Below are positions 33,418-46,228 of a DNA stretch of 64,000 bases, one piece after another. A model generated the notes under the pieces. It was not told the DNA's origin. It searched no databases and saw only the letters and a program-made list of their open reading frames with translations. The stretch is from Apiotrichum sp. Y4204. Taxonomy: Eukaryota > Basidiomycota > Tremellomycetes > Trichosporonales > Trichosporonaceae. The stretch covers positions 1 to 64,000 of the forward strand of contig JAMYHL010000010.1 in NCBI GenBank assembly GCA_025531455.1. The letters are read 5' to 3'. The first letter of the stretch is position 1, and each line of letters opens with the position of its first letter. The translations under genes and the position numbers were made by a program.

Positions 33418-36090
33418 TAATCTGTGACGTCATTGTCGCGATCGAATGGATCACCCATCCTCACGATCGTTGATCGCCAGATCGTCAGCTCGTCAGGCTG
33501 GCGGCCAAATGCTTGCATCTTGCAGCCCCGTATGTAGTTTTTCTCTCTGTTACATCCAGACGGACACCAGCATCGATCTCTGAGAGAAATCATATTAACT
33601 CGAGACTGACTGTGCAGGTGACTGGATGAAACCTGGACTACAGGCTACACGCCAGCTCGGCTCAAGGCAGAGTACGTTCTAGGACGAGCTGCAAGGCTAC
33701 GCTGCTTGGTGTGGGGCCGTCTCACCTGCCGGGTTTCTGGCACGAACGGCGGCCAAAGGGGCAATTCCACGAGCGCTCGGCGATGCGAAGACACAGGTGC
33801 AAAGTACGACAAAGGAGCGCGTGAGAGGGCAATGAGGCGATGAGGACGGCAAGCGCGTTCTCGGAATGAAAACTTGTTGGCTGATAACAAGGAGAATCTT
33901 TCCGCCCTCCTTCGTCAAGTGTTCATGGTTCCGGACAGCTAGACAACTGCTAACCAGCTGATTCCAGTTCTCCTTGTACCGTATCGCGAGGACTGTTGTC
34001 CGCAAAACACTGGCCGGAACTATAGTTCTTTGTCTGTGACCTCGCCCGAGTTCACTCCTCAGTTACGGTACTCCCAGACGGGCGTTGTGGACACGAAGCG
34101 GCGAAGCAGCACACCGGGGCGACAATAAGCACTTGATGTAGGGCACTACTGCTGTTACCTCCACTGCCGCGCACAACAGGAGGACCTCGACGAGGTGGCG
34201 GGAAGGGCCGTGTGGGACAGCTCGTAAGGTTCGCATCTTCTGTGCGGTTCAAAAATATAAGTGAGGTGGCTCTCTGGTCACCGCTTGCCCAAGCCGTTGA
34301 AAAGGTCGGGGCTCGCGACGCGTGGATCACGAAGGAATGACGAATGACTGCGATCGTGACATGCGCCACAGGCTTTAACCGCGTTGCGCGGCCTTCGAAA
34401 CCCTCGTTCCCAGAAGGAATCTGAGGAGAAACTGGCGGTATTTTTCTTTTCATTCCCGTGCCATACCAGTGTCGCATGTTAGATGCTTGCTGCTGATATC
34501 TTGAAGCTTCGTAACTCAACGCGACGCCAGCTAAGCGTCAGTGAGCCCCAAAGGCCGCACAAAGTCATTCGCGTAAGTGTCAGCTCTTGGGGTAGCGGGT
34601 GGCTGCACCTACTGTAGGGGCACATGTGCAAAGCGAGATGGACATGTGGACATGTGCACATCGGAAGAGTGGGGCATGGCGATGTATGTTTACACTTTCT
34701 TACGGCACGACGGTCGTGTGACCCTCTTCCACAGTGTCCATCCTCAGCTGTCCGATCTCGTCCTTGTGGGTGGCAATGCTCAAGCAAGGTTGTGCCACTT
34801 CCGATGTTGACGGCATGTGTCTGGGGGCCAAGTTATAGCGCACATTGTGGGCCCTGTCTTCGAGGTAGATATGAACATCGAAATGCAAACATACAAACAC
34901 ATCCAAAACATGTTGGCATGTGAGCATGTGAGGCGTGAGCAGGTGAGCATGTGGTCTTGTCGCGTCCATCCTAACATCTATATAACACTGACCCCGCGCT
35001 GCATGTGCGGGTGTCATCAGCGTTCTGTGCGATGGACTGACGCTGCGCGGTGCTGCGGATAAGGTTGTCCCACTGCCCCCCCTCGGCTCCATCTGGTGGA
35101 CGGTCTGGAGCTTGATGGCTTGGCCCGAGATGGTTGATGCGTGACGCTGTATGAAGGGGAAGGACGGAAGGGGGAAGGGGAAAGGGGTAGGCACGACATT
35201 TGAAACATTATTACAAACTGGCATTACAATTCTGTTATGTCCATTGTCCTTGTCCTCCACCGCCATTACACCGCCCATCGCCGCCCATCTGCCACCGCGC
35301 CACCGAGTAACAGCTGAATCCCGAAAAAGGGGAAGGACAGAGACCATCGTCATTCGTTGTGTTTAGTTGCTTTCTGTCGCTGTAGCGTCGCATCAGAGCA
35401 AGCCTGTCCTAGTGACAAGCAGCTCCATTACCACCACCACTTCCACTTTCATCACCACCGCCTGTTTGCCACTCGGCTCTGCACTTGTACAATACTCCTG
35501 GCCGGCCATCTCGGAGAGCAAGTCTCTTTCGCCCACATCTTCCACTTTTGGCCACTTCTGCCCCTCTCGGTGGCGCACACCCTCACGCGACAGATTCAAG
35601 TCTTGGCTTGGCCCCGCGCTTCAAATTCGCCGCCCCGCCGTCGCCCCATCCCCTTCCTTCGAGATCCCTTGCGTTGTGACAAGACATCGTGACAAGACAT
35701 CAGACGACAACGGGGATACCCTTGTGCACGGACACTCTCACTCTGGTTTCATTACCTTGTCGACATTCTCCCGCGTGCAGCTTTACAGCGGTCTGTGAGG
35801 CCGACTAGCGCGCGACCAATTGTGAACGCGGCGTGCCAGCAGAACGTGACCTGGAACGCTCCTGTCCGACGTCCGACCATCACTCCCGGGCCGATTTCGA
35901 CGTTGCTATCGCTGTCGCTTAGCTCCTTTCTGACCAGCAAGACATCTCCTGTCACGTTTGACTGTAACACCCAAGACGAGGTACTCTCCCGCGCTTGCGT
36001 TGTTTTCTCTCGTTCCCCTACGCTTCGTCGAAGCCCACCTTTGGCGCACTAGTCTGCCGGCTATACAACTCGTTTCAATCGGTCGACACG

Positions 36091-39000
36091 ATGCCCGGCA
36101 GCCAGGGTGACCGCGGTCACCAACCAGACCAGCGACGTGCTGCTCGGACAGCGAGTATCTCCTCAATCAATACGGTGTCCACCACTGCAACGTCGCGTGC
36201 TCGACCCCCGTCGGTGTCCAACCGCCGCGTCACTGCCTCGCATTCTCGAGGCCACTCGAGTGACGAGCCGAGGTGAGTCAGTGGAGCTCAAGTTCGTGTT
36301 GAGCTTGAGCTCGAGCACCCCATTGTTTCGCTTGTCAAACGCTTATACCTCTCAGTCAGCCGCCTTCCCCAATGACATACTTTCCCAACCCTTCGACATT
36401 TACCAAGGAGCCTGCGCAAGGTTTCATGCCCGCCATTCAGCGGTCCCCGTCGATCGCATCCGTTCGCATGCCCGGTTCTGTTTCGCAGACATCTCTCTTG
36501 ACAGACACAGATCCAGACAGCGGCACGCCGCGTGTCGGTCCCGGCGAGCTTCAGGCGCAACAGGCGACATTGCCACCTATACCGCCGCTTCATCTTCCAA
36601 CTTCCTCGCACGCAGCTACCATGCCTCTTCCTTCGCCCTCTACTGCCTCGGTATCCAACTCGCCACGTATAGGATCTCGTCGAGCCGCGAGCATTGCAAC
36701 TCCCCGCACGGGGTACGGGTCAACCGCGCATTTCAACAACTCATTGGGCACAAGTATCGAGGTGCCCACCGCTTTGGGACTCCTGCCTGGGCCAGCTATC
36801 GACAGCCGCCGGGTGGCAAGCACCTCCCAGGCTATTGCTCCGCCGCTGGCGAGTCCGAGGGCCCATATGTCTCCCGTTCCTCACACCGCAGGAGGCAACA
36901 CGCGTTCCTCACATCACAGCCACTCGATGAGCCAGCCGGTTGCCGCAATGGGAACACCGCGACATCCCCGAACCCGTCGCGACGAGGCACAGACTCCCAG
37001 TTTTGCGGGCGCGATGGTGGACTCGCAACGCAGCCGATCCGCTCAGCGTAGCCAGGATCACACCCGCAGTCGCTCGGCGCACGACACTTACCGCCGGGGC
37101 ATGAACTCCACACTCCAGCCCCCTCTTCCGCCCCACACCGCAGGCCCTTCGTCCCCGACTGGATCCGTTTTCCAGCGTCTGAAGCGCCGCGCGTCCAATA
37201 TCGGCTTTGCCCGACCTCACAACTACGATGCTGATAGTGATTACGATTACGACGACCATGAGGACGAAGGAAAGCGCGCCAACGGCACCCGTGTGTGGTA
37301 CTCGTCGTACGTGACGATCGACTGGCTGCACGACGCCATCAAGGAGAGCAGCCGTATCCGTCGTGTGCGGCATTTAGGCCGTTCATCCCTTCGTGGAGCA
37401 ATTTGGAACGCTTGGGACCGCTTCCAAGGATGGCTCGTTGTCACCCTCGTCGGCGCGATTACCGCTTTGTTCGCATTCTGCATTATCCGCTCGGAAATGA
37501 GCTTCTTCGACGCAAAGGAAGGTTTCTGCGCCCGGTCATGGGGCAAAGCCAAGCGCCTCTGTTGTCCCCCGCCGAGTACCGGTCCCGGCGGCACTGGAAA
37601 GGCCCAATCGTGCCCCGACTGGATTGAATGGGGACAGTACTTTGGTGGCGAGGCGGACTCGGAATCGTCCATTTGGAGCGAACCCGAGTTTATCGCCTAT
37701 TTCTGCATCGCGCTCGCGCTCGCATGCTCGGCATCTGCACTGACCTACTACATTACTTCATCGGCAACGCACGTCACCAGCAAGGACTCTGCGTTCCTCG
37801 GACCGGCCCCGCGTGACCAGATGGCTCAGCGCATGTCGCCGATCAAGTCGATGAACGAACGTCAGCCGCTGCTTCCCAACCCCGAGGAGGAGGAAGAAGA
37901 GCAGAGCGAGGTGGATCTCCCGGTTGAACCTCCTCGCCCCGTCATATACATGGCCGCAGGCAGTGGTATTCCGGAGATCAAGACCATCCTCTCTGGCTTT
38001 GTCATTCACGGATATCTCGGCATGTCGACCCTTCTCGTCAAGAGCTTTGGCCTCGCCCTGTCTGTTGGTTCAGGCTTGTCGCTCGGAAAGGAAGGTCCCT
38101 TTGTGCACATCGCTTCGTGTATCGCCAACATCGTCTCCCGTGCGTTTGCAAAGTACGAGCAGAACGAGGGCAAGCGTCGTGAGATTCTATCCGCAGCGTG
38201 TGCCGCAGGTGTTGCCGTCTCCTTCGGCGCGCCCATCGGTGGTGTGTTATTCTCCCTCGAGGAAGCCTCGTACTACTTCCCGCCCAAGGTCATGTGGCGC
38301 TCGTTCTGGTGCGCTGCCGTCGCCGCAATCACACTCAGGGCGTTGAACCCGTACGGCAACGGATCGATTGTCCTGTTCGGTGTCACGTACACCAAGGAGT
38401 ACCACTACTGGGAGTTTGGCGTCTTTATCCTTCTCGGCATCTTTGGAGGCCTGTATGGCGCGCTCTTCTCTCGGCTGAACATCATCTGGAGTCGCGAGGT
38501 GCGCAAGAAGACCTGGCTCGCGCGCCACCCTATCACCGAGGTGGCCCTTGTCACGGCGCTCACGACGGTGGTCTCGTTCATGAATCCATACACTCGGCTC
38601 AGTGGTACGGAACTCATCGCCAAGCTCTTTGCGGACTGCAAGGTCGACGCTACGTCGTCGCTCTGTGTGGACCGCACGTACTCGATCTGGCCCATTATCT
38701 CGTCCGTTGGTACCGCCCTACTCATCAAGGCGACCTTGACGATCATCACGTTCGGTGTCGTTCTGCCCGCCGGTATCTTCATCCCATCGCTGGTCATTGG
38801 GGCATGCTTTGGGCGCATAGTCGGTGTCGTTCTCGAGTACTGCGAGTTCCACTACAAGCTCCCGATCTTCGATAGCTGTGGAACTGAACAATGTGTCGTT
38901 GCGGGCATCTACGCCATGGTCGGCGCAGCAGCCACGCTTGCGGGTGTCACCCGTACGACAGTGTCGCTTGCGGTCATCATGTTCGAGCTCACCGGCACAC

Positions 39001-39997
39001 TCAACTACGTTGTTCCCGTTATGCTCGCCGTCCTCGTCGCCAAGACTGTTGCGGATGGCCTCGAGAAGCGTGGTATTTACGAACTCGTTATCGAGCTCAA
39101 GAAGCTCCCTTACCTGAGCAACAAGGATGAGTACCTCTGGGGCGGACGTCTGGTTTCTGAAGTGGTGAGTCTGAGGGGAGCAATGCGAGACATGAACTAA
39201 CGCCCAGATGGACCGCGAGGCCCCCACTCTCCGTGCAGACAAGCCTCACAGTGTTCGCGAGCTCACTGGCCGCCTGCTCGAGCTCGTCCGCCTCGGCTAC
39301 GCGGATGCCGGTTTCCCTGTCCTCATCAAGGAGCCGACAGTCGACCGGGACGGGCGCACGTCTGCGTGTCTCCGGATTCTTGGTTTCTTGGGCATCAACG
39401 AGCTCGAGCATGCCCTTACGGAGCTCCAGGACGACCCCGATGCCGTGGTCAACCTCACACCTGATGAGCTGCAGTCCTCGCGCATGAGCATCTTCTCCTT
39501 CACCGAGAGCCATGAGGGGCGGCACAACCCATATGACCTCAGCCAGTACATTGATCGTGTGAGTACAAATGTGGCGAGTCTGTGCCGCAGTTGAGCCTGA
39601 GTGCTCCGAGACTGGCGGGCATGGCGGTTCATTGTTTGCATGGCGAGCATTTGGAGGTGATGAGACGCCCACCCATATGGAGCGCACGCGTTTCCCTTCA
39701 CGCTTTCGAAACACGTCTGCCCCCCCATAGGGATGTCTCGCATGATTTGAAATACTTCTCTTTGTCCCTTTTCATCGTCCAGATGCTGACGCCCAGGCCC
39801 CTATCACAGTACAGGTGCATTCGCCCCTCGAGCTGGTACAGCAGCTCTTCGTCAAGCTTGGCGCGCGACAGATCTTGGTGACAGACGGCCGAGGGACGTA
39901 CCGCGGCGCGCTGTACAAGAAGCAGTGGATAGCGTTCCTCGACGATCTCGAGCACGAGCGTCTTGAGTGGTATGGACCTCGGTTCCACCACTCATAA
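36091..39997 (+). CDS. CLC-family voltage-gated chloride channel / Cl-/H+ exchanger with CBS domains
   Basis: Four exons: 36091-36272, 36356-39164, 39208-39558 and 39797-39997, giving 1180 residues. The start is MPGSQGDRGH. Exon 2 joins as DEPSQPPSPMTYF. About 400 N-terminal residues are Ser/Pro/Arg-rich and presumed cytosolic. The channel core shows the CLC signatures: GSGIPEIK, GKEGPFVH (with the gating Glu), GAPIGGVLFSLEEASYYF and LPAGIFIPSLVIGACFGRIVG. Two CBS-like segments follow, the first around VRELTGRLLELV and the last after the junction YIDRAPITVQVHSPLELV, ending DGRGTYRGALYKKQWIAFL. The family includes yeast Gef1 and animal ClC-3 to -5 of endosomal membranes, which supply Cl- for acidification and copper loading. 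That role is inferred. The 3' end is uncertain: the frame stops at 39997, but a donor at about 39970 and an acceptor at about 40011 could add a further exon. Confidence 0.95.
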
Positions 39998-42544
39998 CGA
40001 TAATCACAGCGGCGGTGGCGTTTGCGGGGCAAGCGCCACGCCGTTGCACCCTTGCGAGATGTGGACCGATGTGCTGCACTCCCCATCGATTTCAATCTCC
40101 CCTCGAGTTCCGGTCCAGGACGAGGCGCACCCTCTGTGTTAGACGCACCTGACAGGGGTCTTGTCTGTACTGTGCTGTGGACTTTGAGGGGCTGTTACGA
40201 TATGCATAATGGAACATTCATGACCTTCAATTGGGAGGATGTGAACGCCGTTCGCGGATGTGAGCATCGTGTACTGAGTCTAGAAGAGCGCATGGGTCAA
40301 AGGCGCTCATTGTACCCAACTTGCAACTGCGCAACTGACGAAACGCAATAGAGCATAGTTGAGCGTAGTTATCCGTGACGTCATTACGACGAGTAAACAC
40401 TTCTTGTCACACCCGGTCGCCAACGCGGCGTCAAACATCACGCCGGACACGGCGAACGATGCTGTACAGGTACCCTTGTTGCGCACAGCGACGACAACCT
40501 CCAGGAATTATTTCCTTTGGGGACGTTGAATGGGGACGTTGAATAATCATCGTCGGACAATCAATCCTCGACCTAATCACGGCCCCTTGTGCAGCCCACC
40601 TGACCGAATACCAAGTTGCCGCTAGCGCGCAGACTGGTGCTAGGTGGGCGCTAGGCGCGTCTTCGCGTCTGGCTCGTACAAACGTGCATGCCATACAATA
40701 ACGAAGAAAAGTGGTGTTAGTAGTGTGGCGCATGGATTGCTCTCGGGAGATATTTGGAGGACAGGTGGAATACGGTTGGGAATTACTTGGAAGTTGGCAG
40801 GATTACACTTGGGTGGCAAAGTGGCAAATTGCGCTGTTTGGATTGTTTTGTTCTGGTTGTCGGACATCCCGAGGCTGCAGACTGCGGCTGCGGCGGATGC
40901 GGCGAATGACATTTCAAGCAAGCGAACAAGCTCCATCGATCATGTGGGCGCATATGCCCAAGCTCAAGGTTGGCCGTTGAAGTGGATGACGGTGGTCTTG
41001 GCCGGCAGATAGCAGCAGTACGGCGGAGGGCGGAGGTCTCCGATCCTGCAAAGTGCTCGGCACACGCGCACTGCTGCCCGGAAAAAGTACAAGATGTACG
41101 ACACGCGGCTCGGCACACGACACGCAGGACGGCAGTACGGCAGCACGGCAGCACGGCAATACGGCAGTCGCAGGCACGGACACGGACACGTCGGCTTCGG
41201 CGTGGCGGATGGGGAAATGCGGCGGGCACAACAAGTTGTTCTGCATGCTCTTCATGTGCATGTGGGGATGACGGATGGCGTCCAACTCTTTCTGCTATAC
41301 ACCCCCCCCCTTGGCGGCTTGATGCAACTGCAGCGTGAAGATGTGACTCTTGAACTCTGATACAGGCTGACATTTGGCTGATATCCTCCTAGCCAGCAGG
41401 TGTGTGTTTGGCTTTTGAGCCCAGACCCAGGACCTTTTGATTCGTTGTGTGACGCGCCAGTTCCGATGGGTGACACCGGTACACACCGTACGCCGGTTAC
41501 GCCTCGTCCGCGCCACCGTCCCGCGTGTCACTTTCCCCTGCCGCCACCGCCGCACATGCAAAAGCTTGCAAAGCATGCAGAGCACAGAGCAGCAGAGCGG
41601 CTACAGGGACGCAGGGTGCATGCAGGGCTGTTTAATTGTGGAGCCGAGCAGGGCGGTATGCGAGCTTGCAGAGTCTAGAAGGAAAAAGAGGGTGGTCGCT
41701 CGACTAGTAAAGCTCGAAATCTGGGTCTTTGGGCAGTGGGCGTGTGGCCCCCAGTCACGTAAACAAGCTTTTATTTCACCCAGCACTGTAAACGAAGGCA
41801 CAACACGCCCAAGTCCAGTCCCAGTAGCGAGCATACGTCCACATCCATCTCTCATCTCAACATCCACACATCTCGTCTGTTTTGCGCTGTGTCCACACTC
41901 TTGTCGTTTTATCGCTCCGCTCCGCTTTATTGGACCGACACCGACATCCCTGCGCCTGTTGTCGTTGCTATTGCACTCAATCCCGCGACACGCGCTTTGC
42001 TCCCCACACGCGCACGGTTTGCCACCATCACACACTGCACGCGTACAAACCCCTCGACCACCTCCTCCCCGCCACCAGCACAGTCCCCAGTCGCACTCGC
42101 GCGCCGTGAATACCGGCCTGCCGCATAGCCCGCGCACGGAACACGCTCCGTCCTCCAGCGGACGCGCCGGCTGACTCCAGGACGCGCTGGTCTACGCTAT
42201 CTTTGTCTAGCGCAAGCGCCTAGAAAAACCAGCGAGCAACGCTCTCGGACTCCTTGTACCCTCGCGCTCGTGCTCTGGTCGGTACTCGAGCTCGATAACG
42301 ACTTGCTCAGAAGCACGCTGCTGCATCCCACGGCTGGGCGGCATTCTGCGGTCCTTGTTCAGTCTTTCCTGCCCCTTGCTTCTGTGTCCTCCATCGGGCG
42401 GCCATCCTCGTCTCCCCACACCCTCGCATCCTCTATCGTCTGACCTCCACCCCCGAAGGCCTTAATACTCTTCGCCCGAACGGCGCTGCGCCACCATCTC
42501 CGTTACCAGATCGACCCATAGATGTGTGATCTTCGCATTGTATA
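39998..42544. other. Intergenic region between CLC and lipase genes
   Basis: This 2.5 kb contains the CLC 3' UTR, a tandem repeat at 41129-41168, a C-run near 41303, and a CT-rich block from about 41840 to 42540 that likely forms the lipase promoter and leader. The open frame 41437-42174 (+) crosses the pyrimidine-rich leader and has biased composition only. No gene is called. Confidence 0.5.
41129..41168. repeat. Tandem repeat, 8-bp unit, five copies
   Basis: Consecutive units ACGGCAGT, ACGGCAGC, ACGGCAGC, ACGGCAAT, ACGGCAGT, followed shortly by ACGGAC twice. It is non-coding and probably arose by slippage. Confidence 0.8.
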
Positions 42545-45500
42545 ATGGCCACATCAACATTGCAAGATCCCCAACCTGCTCAGCCGCGAGAGGATGTGTT
42601 GTCGTCGCCCGCTGCGAACGCCGCTGCCGCCGCGGCGACAAGCGCGGCAGGCGGATTGACGCGCTCGTCGTCTATCAACGCGCTGACTCCTCTCACGACG
42701 CCGCCACAGCAGCGCTCTGTCTCGTCCAGTGGTGCCGTCATTCCCCGCCCAGAGGACCTACCGACCGTATTCCCCGCCCCGATCGCCAATCTCGTAACCA
42801 CCCTCGCCACTTCGGCACGCCTCAGTTTGCGCGTCACCGCGTTCTTTATTGAGGCCATCCTCGAGACGTCGCAGTATGGCACACGCGTGTCGCTGGGGTA
42901 TACGCGCCGGCTGCTGATCACCGCCATATCCTCCGCCCGCAGAGTGTACCTCGCAAGTAACGCGGCGATGGACGGCGATATCTTGGCCGCGATCGGCCTC
43001 GGAACCAGCGATAAGTTCTCTGCTAGCACGAGCACCGACGCCTTTCTCGGCGTGCTGGATCGCTGGACCAACCTCGGCATCTATGTCATCCACCACACGT
43101 TCACCATGGCAGAGCTGTTTGCCATGAGTGGCTTCTATCTCACAGCCAACACCGTTAACAGCGCCACTCTTGCCGCACATGAGAGCGTCACACTCTTCGA
43201 CTCGCTATTTGGTTCCAATGAGACGAGCCGTGCGCTGGCCAGTATCATTACCCTTGTTAGGAAGGAACTTTTGGAGGACGAGCGATTTATTGCTGCGGAT
43301 CGCGGCAAGGTCGCCGGCCTGACAGCCCTTACCCGCGCCTTGACAGCGTTTGCGTGCCTCCAGAACGCCACCTGGAACGGTTCCTCGCAGCGGATCAAGC
43401 TGAAAGTGTGGGTATTCTCGACACGTGCGCATTTTGCTGACTCACAGACTCTACGACTGCACCATTGTCACATCCAACGACGATTCCTTCTCGACGAAGC
43501 ACGGGACCGAGACCATTGAGGAGCGGATCGCTGGTCCGGGGCCAAACACCCTCGCTGCACGGCAACCCCCCAAGCAGATAACAGATGTGGATGGCGACGT
43601 CGATATGTCGGTCACCGTCTCGGTGTCAGAGCCCCAGACCCCCACTCCTGCGCCCACCTCCCCACCCGCTCCCCGCCCACCACATCCTTCAAGGCAGAAC
43701 TCATCCAACCGTGTGGCTACGCGCTCCCCGGACCTTGAGCTTCTGTGGAAGCTTGAGGAGCTCGTGGGCGAGTCGGGCGACGAGCAGCTTAACGCCTCTG
43801 AACGGACACCTGATGGCCGTCGGCAGAGGCTCCTGAAACGCGTTAACGACGACATGTACGAAATCACCGACGAGCTCAGCGAGAGCACTGTCGTGACCCA
43901 GACCCTGGAGCGCGTCGCCACTGGTGGAACTTATCGCGAGCGCGCACGACTCACTGCGCCTGGCGCCGATATTGTAGTGGAGACAGTGGAGGACAGCGGT
44001 CCTTCCAGCACCACTACCGCCGCTACAGCTACTACTGCCACCTCGGTGTGCGATCCCGACGAGGAGGACTGGATCGAGGTTGACCAGCTCTTGGACGAGG
44101 AGAACAATGGTTCGCCATCCGGAGAAGCCAGTTCTGGCGCCCAATCCGCGCCATCAGATAGCTCGGAGAAGATTCAACTCGTGCTTCGGACAATGACGAA
44201 CAAGCTCTTGCAGCGGAAGCGCACCGTCCGGAGGATCCAGGGAGCCGGAGGCTTTGGCGTCAGCATCTCGCGGACATCGCCGTCTCCTCCTCCTGAGAGG
44301 CTTCGCAGCCGGAGCAGCACGCCAGTTGCCGACCGAGATCGCCAGGCGATTGAGTATGGGGCCGCTGGACCGTCCCGAGGGACTGTGCGCCAGCGCACGC
44401 CACCCCCAACTGAGGAGTCGCCTTCAAAGGGCAAGGGGCGAAGGAAACAGCCGCCGGTTGCGGAAGGACGGCGCGGTGCGTCCGCTCGCGCTTCTGTTGT
44501 CGGCGCCGCTGGCAACGCTCTGCGGTCGGCATTCTCCAGTGGCAAATCGACACCGCCCCGGCGATCTACTCTGTCGCGCGACACTTTCATCGAGCCAGAG
44601 AGCCCATCTCAGGACGCACCTCGTTGCCCGCCTTCCACTCCCCATACCCCCGCGTCCGGCCTGCCCATGTCCAGCTTGCCTGTCGCGAAGCCCACTACGA
44701 AATTCCCCTCCCCATCTTCCGCCTACTCGCCCCCCTCTCAGAGCGCCCCGTATTCCCCTCCGTCGCGTCGCGGCGGCCGCCACGTTTCTGTCTCCGAATC
44801 CGTCCGCACACGTTCGAAGCGTCTCCACACTTCCAGCTCGCAGATATTCTCTCCGTCAACAGAAGCTGCCGACAGCCTGTTCCCCCACGAAGGCCTGATC
44901 AAGAATATCCACCGGTTCTGCCGGTACGCGTCGGCTGCGTATGGACAGAACTTTCTGCGCATCCTCGGTCTCGGCGACGCGGACATGGTGTTCCCCAACA
45001 CTGGGCGGCACCACGCCAACTCGTGGGCATTCGCGCAACACACCCGGATTCCTATCGAGTCGCTCCTGCTCTCATCGTACACCGAGACGTCGCCGGCCAT
45101 CGCATCGGACAAGGCGCCGCCGCTCGTGCACTACATTGCTGTTGAGCACCACCTCAAGGCCATCGTGCTCACCTGCCGCGGTACTCTCGGCCTCTCGGAT
45201 GTGCTCGTCGACCTGACCTGCGACTACACCAACATTTCCGTCGAAGGAGGCGACCCACAGGCAGCGTACTTTGTTCACTCGGGCATGTACCAGTCCGCCC
45301 TGAAGTTGACAGAAAAGTGCAGCCGCGTGCACCAGACTCTCGTCGAGGCGCTGGAGAAGTACCCTGACTACGGACTTGTTCTCTGTGGTCACTCCCTTGG
45401 CGGTGGTGTTGCCGCCCTGCTGGCCATCACTTGCTCCACCAAGGCCGACGTCTTCAGAATGCAGAACTCGGCTCGCTCGCGCCCTGTCTCCCACCCCGAT

Positions 45501-46228
45501 ATTTCCACGCCCTTCGTCACCTCTTTCGACTCTGGCCTACCGCCCGGCCGTCCGATTCACTGCTACGCGTACGGTATCCCAGCCGTGGCGTCGATCGACC
45601 TTGCCAAGTACGCGACGGGTCTGATCTCCAGCGTGGTACAAAACGCCGATGTCGTACCGACGCTCTCGCTCGGCGTACTTCGCGACCTCAAAAACATTGC
45701 TGTCACGCTGTATGAGGAGTCTGGCGTCGCAGAAGAGATTGTCGGACGCGTCGTCGGGCTGTACAAGAAGAAGTTCACGGCTGCGGAGCCCAGCGAGCCC
45801 GGCGCGCCGTCTGAGGAACAGATGCTCGCCGACTGGATGACCAGTCTCGTCAAGACAATGCGCGCCGACATGGACAACGACAAGCTGTTCCCTCCAGGCG
45901 TCGTTTACATCATGGTGAGTGGAAGGCTATTCGCCTGTAATCGTAAGCTAACCTTTCAGGAATACTTCGACGTTGTGCTCACCGACCAAACCATGCTTGT
46001 CGGCAACGGCGCCGCAACTTCGAACAAGCAGGCGCAGCGCGTTATTCTCCGCCAGTGCGAGTCTGTCGAGGAGCGTTTCCGAGAGCGTAAGTCTTGCTAC
46101 GATATCTTTGCGTGCTAGCTGACACCACAGCTCTCTTCTCCAAAACGATGCTCAATGACCACCTGCCGAGTCACTACGAGCGCTCGACCCATCTCCTGTA
46201 CGAGGGTCTCGGCCAGGGCCTGCTGTAA
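42545..46228 (+). CDS. Diacylglycerol-lipase-like class 3 lipase
   Basis: Four exons: 42545-43407, 43448-45914, 45960-46086 and 46131-46228, giving 1184 residues. The N-terminal quarter (MATSTLQDPQPAQ...) is Ala/Ser-rich, then has hydrophobic helices (LRVTAFFIEAILETS, YVIHHTFTMAELFAMSGFYLTA). A long disordered, acidic then Ser/Pro-rich segment follows. The alpha/beta-hydrolase domain lies in the C-terminal third: VEHHLKAIVLTCRGTLGLSDVLVDL, then the nucleophile elbow LVLCGHSLGGGVAALLAI (Ser about residue 937), the acid in VVQNADVVPTLSLG and the catalytic His in MLNDHLPSHYERS after the last splice. This arrangement matches Lipase_3 enzymes related to animal sn1-specific DAG lipases. The likely reaction is release of fatty acid from diacylglycerol or phospholipid at a membrane. 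The biological role in fungi is not settled. Confidence 0.92.

Larger units (their letters stand above)
30103..36090. other. 6-kb divergent intergenic region, cyclin B / CLC
   Basis: This is the longest gene-free stretch, lying between two diverging genes. It should include the cyclin promoter and leader (coding-strand pyrimidine-rich, about 30110-30960) and the CLC promoter and leader (CT-rich, about 35340-36050). It also contains TCACGTGA at 31293-31300, a 9-bp tandem repeat at 33382-33417, an inverted repeat at 33323-33343 and a cluster of CATGTG words at about 34620-34960. Open frames in 31300-35000 have no similarity that I recognise. A non-coding RNA or a decayed element could be present but is not shown by the sequence. 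Confidence 0.5.

Noticed and set aside
36107..37051. 314-residue alternative frame on + within the CLC 5' exons
   Set aside because: The spliced frame through 36272/36356 joins smoothly to the CLC core. The alternative frame ends without domain similarity.
41437..42174. 245-residue open frame on + before the lipase gene
   Set aside because: Its C-terminal half is the CT-rich lipase leader, giving only Ser/Pro/His/Arg repeats.
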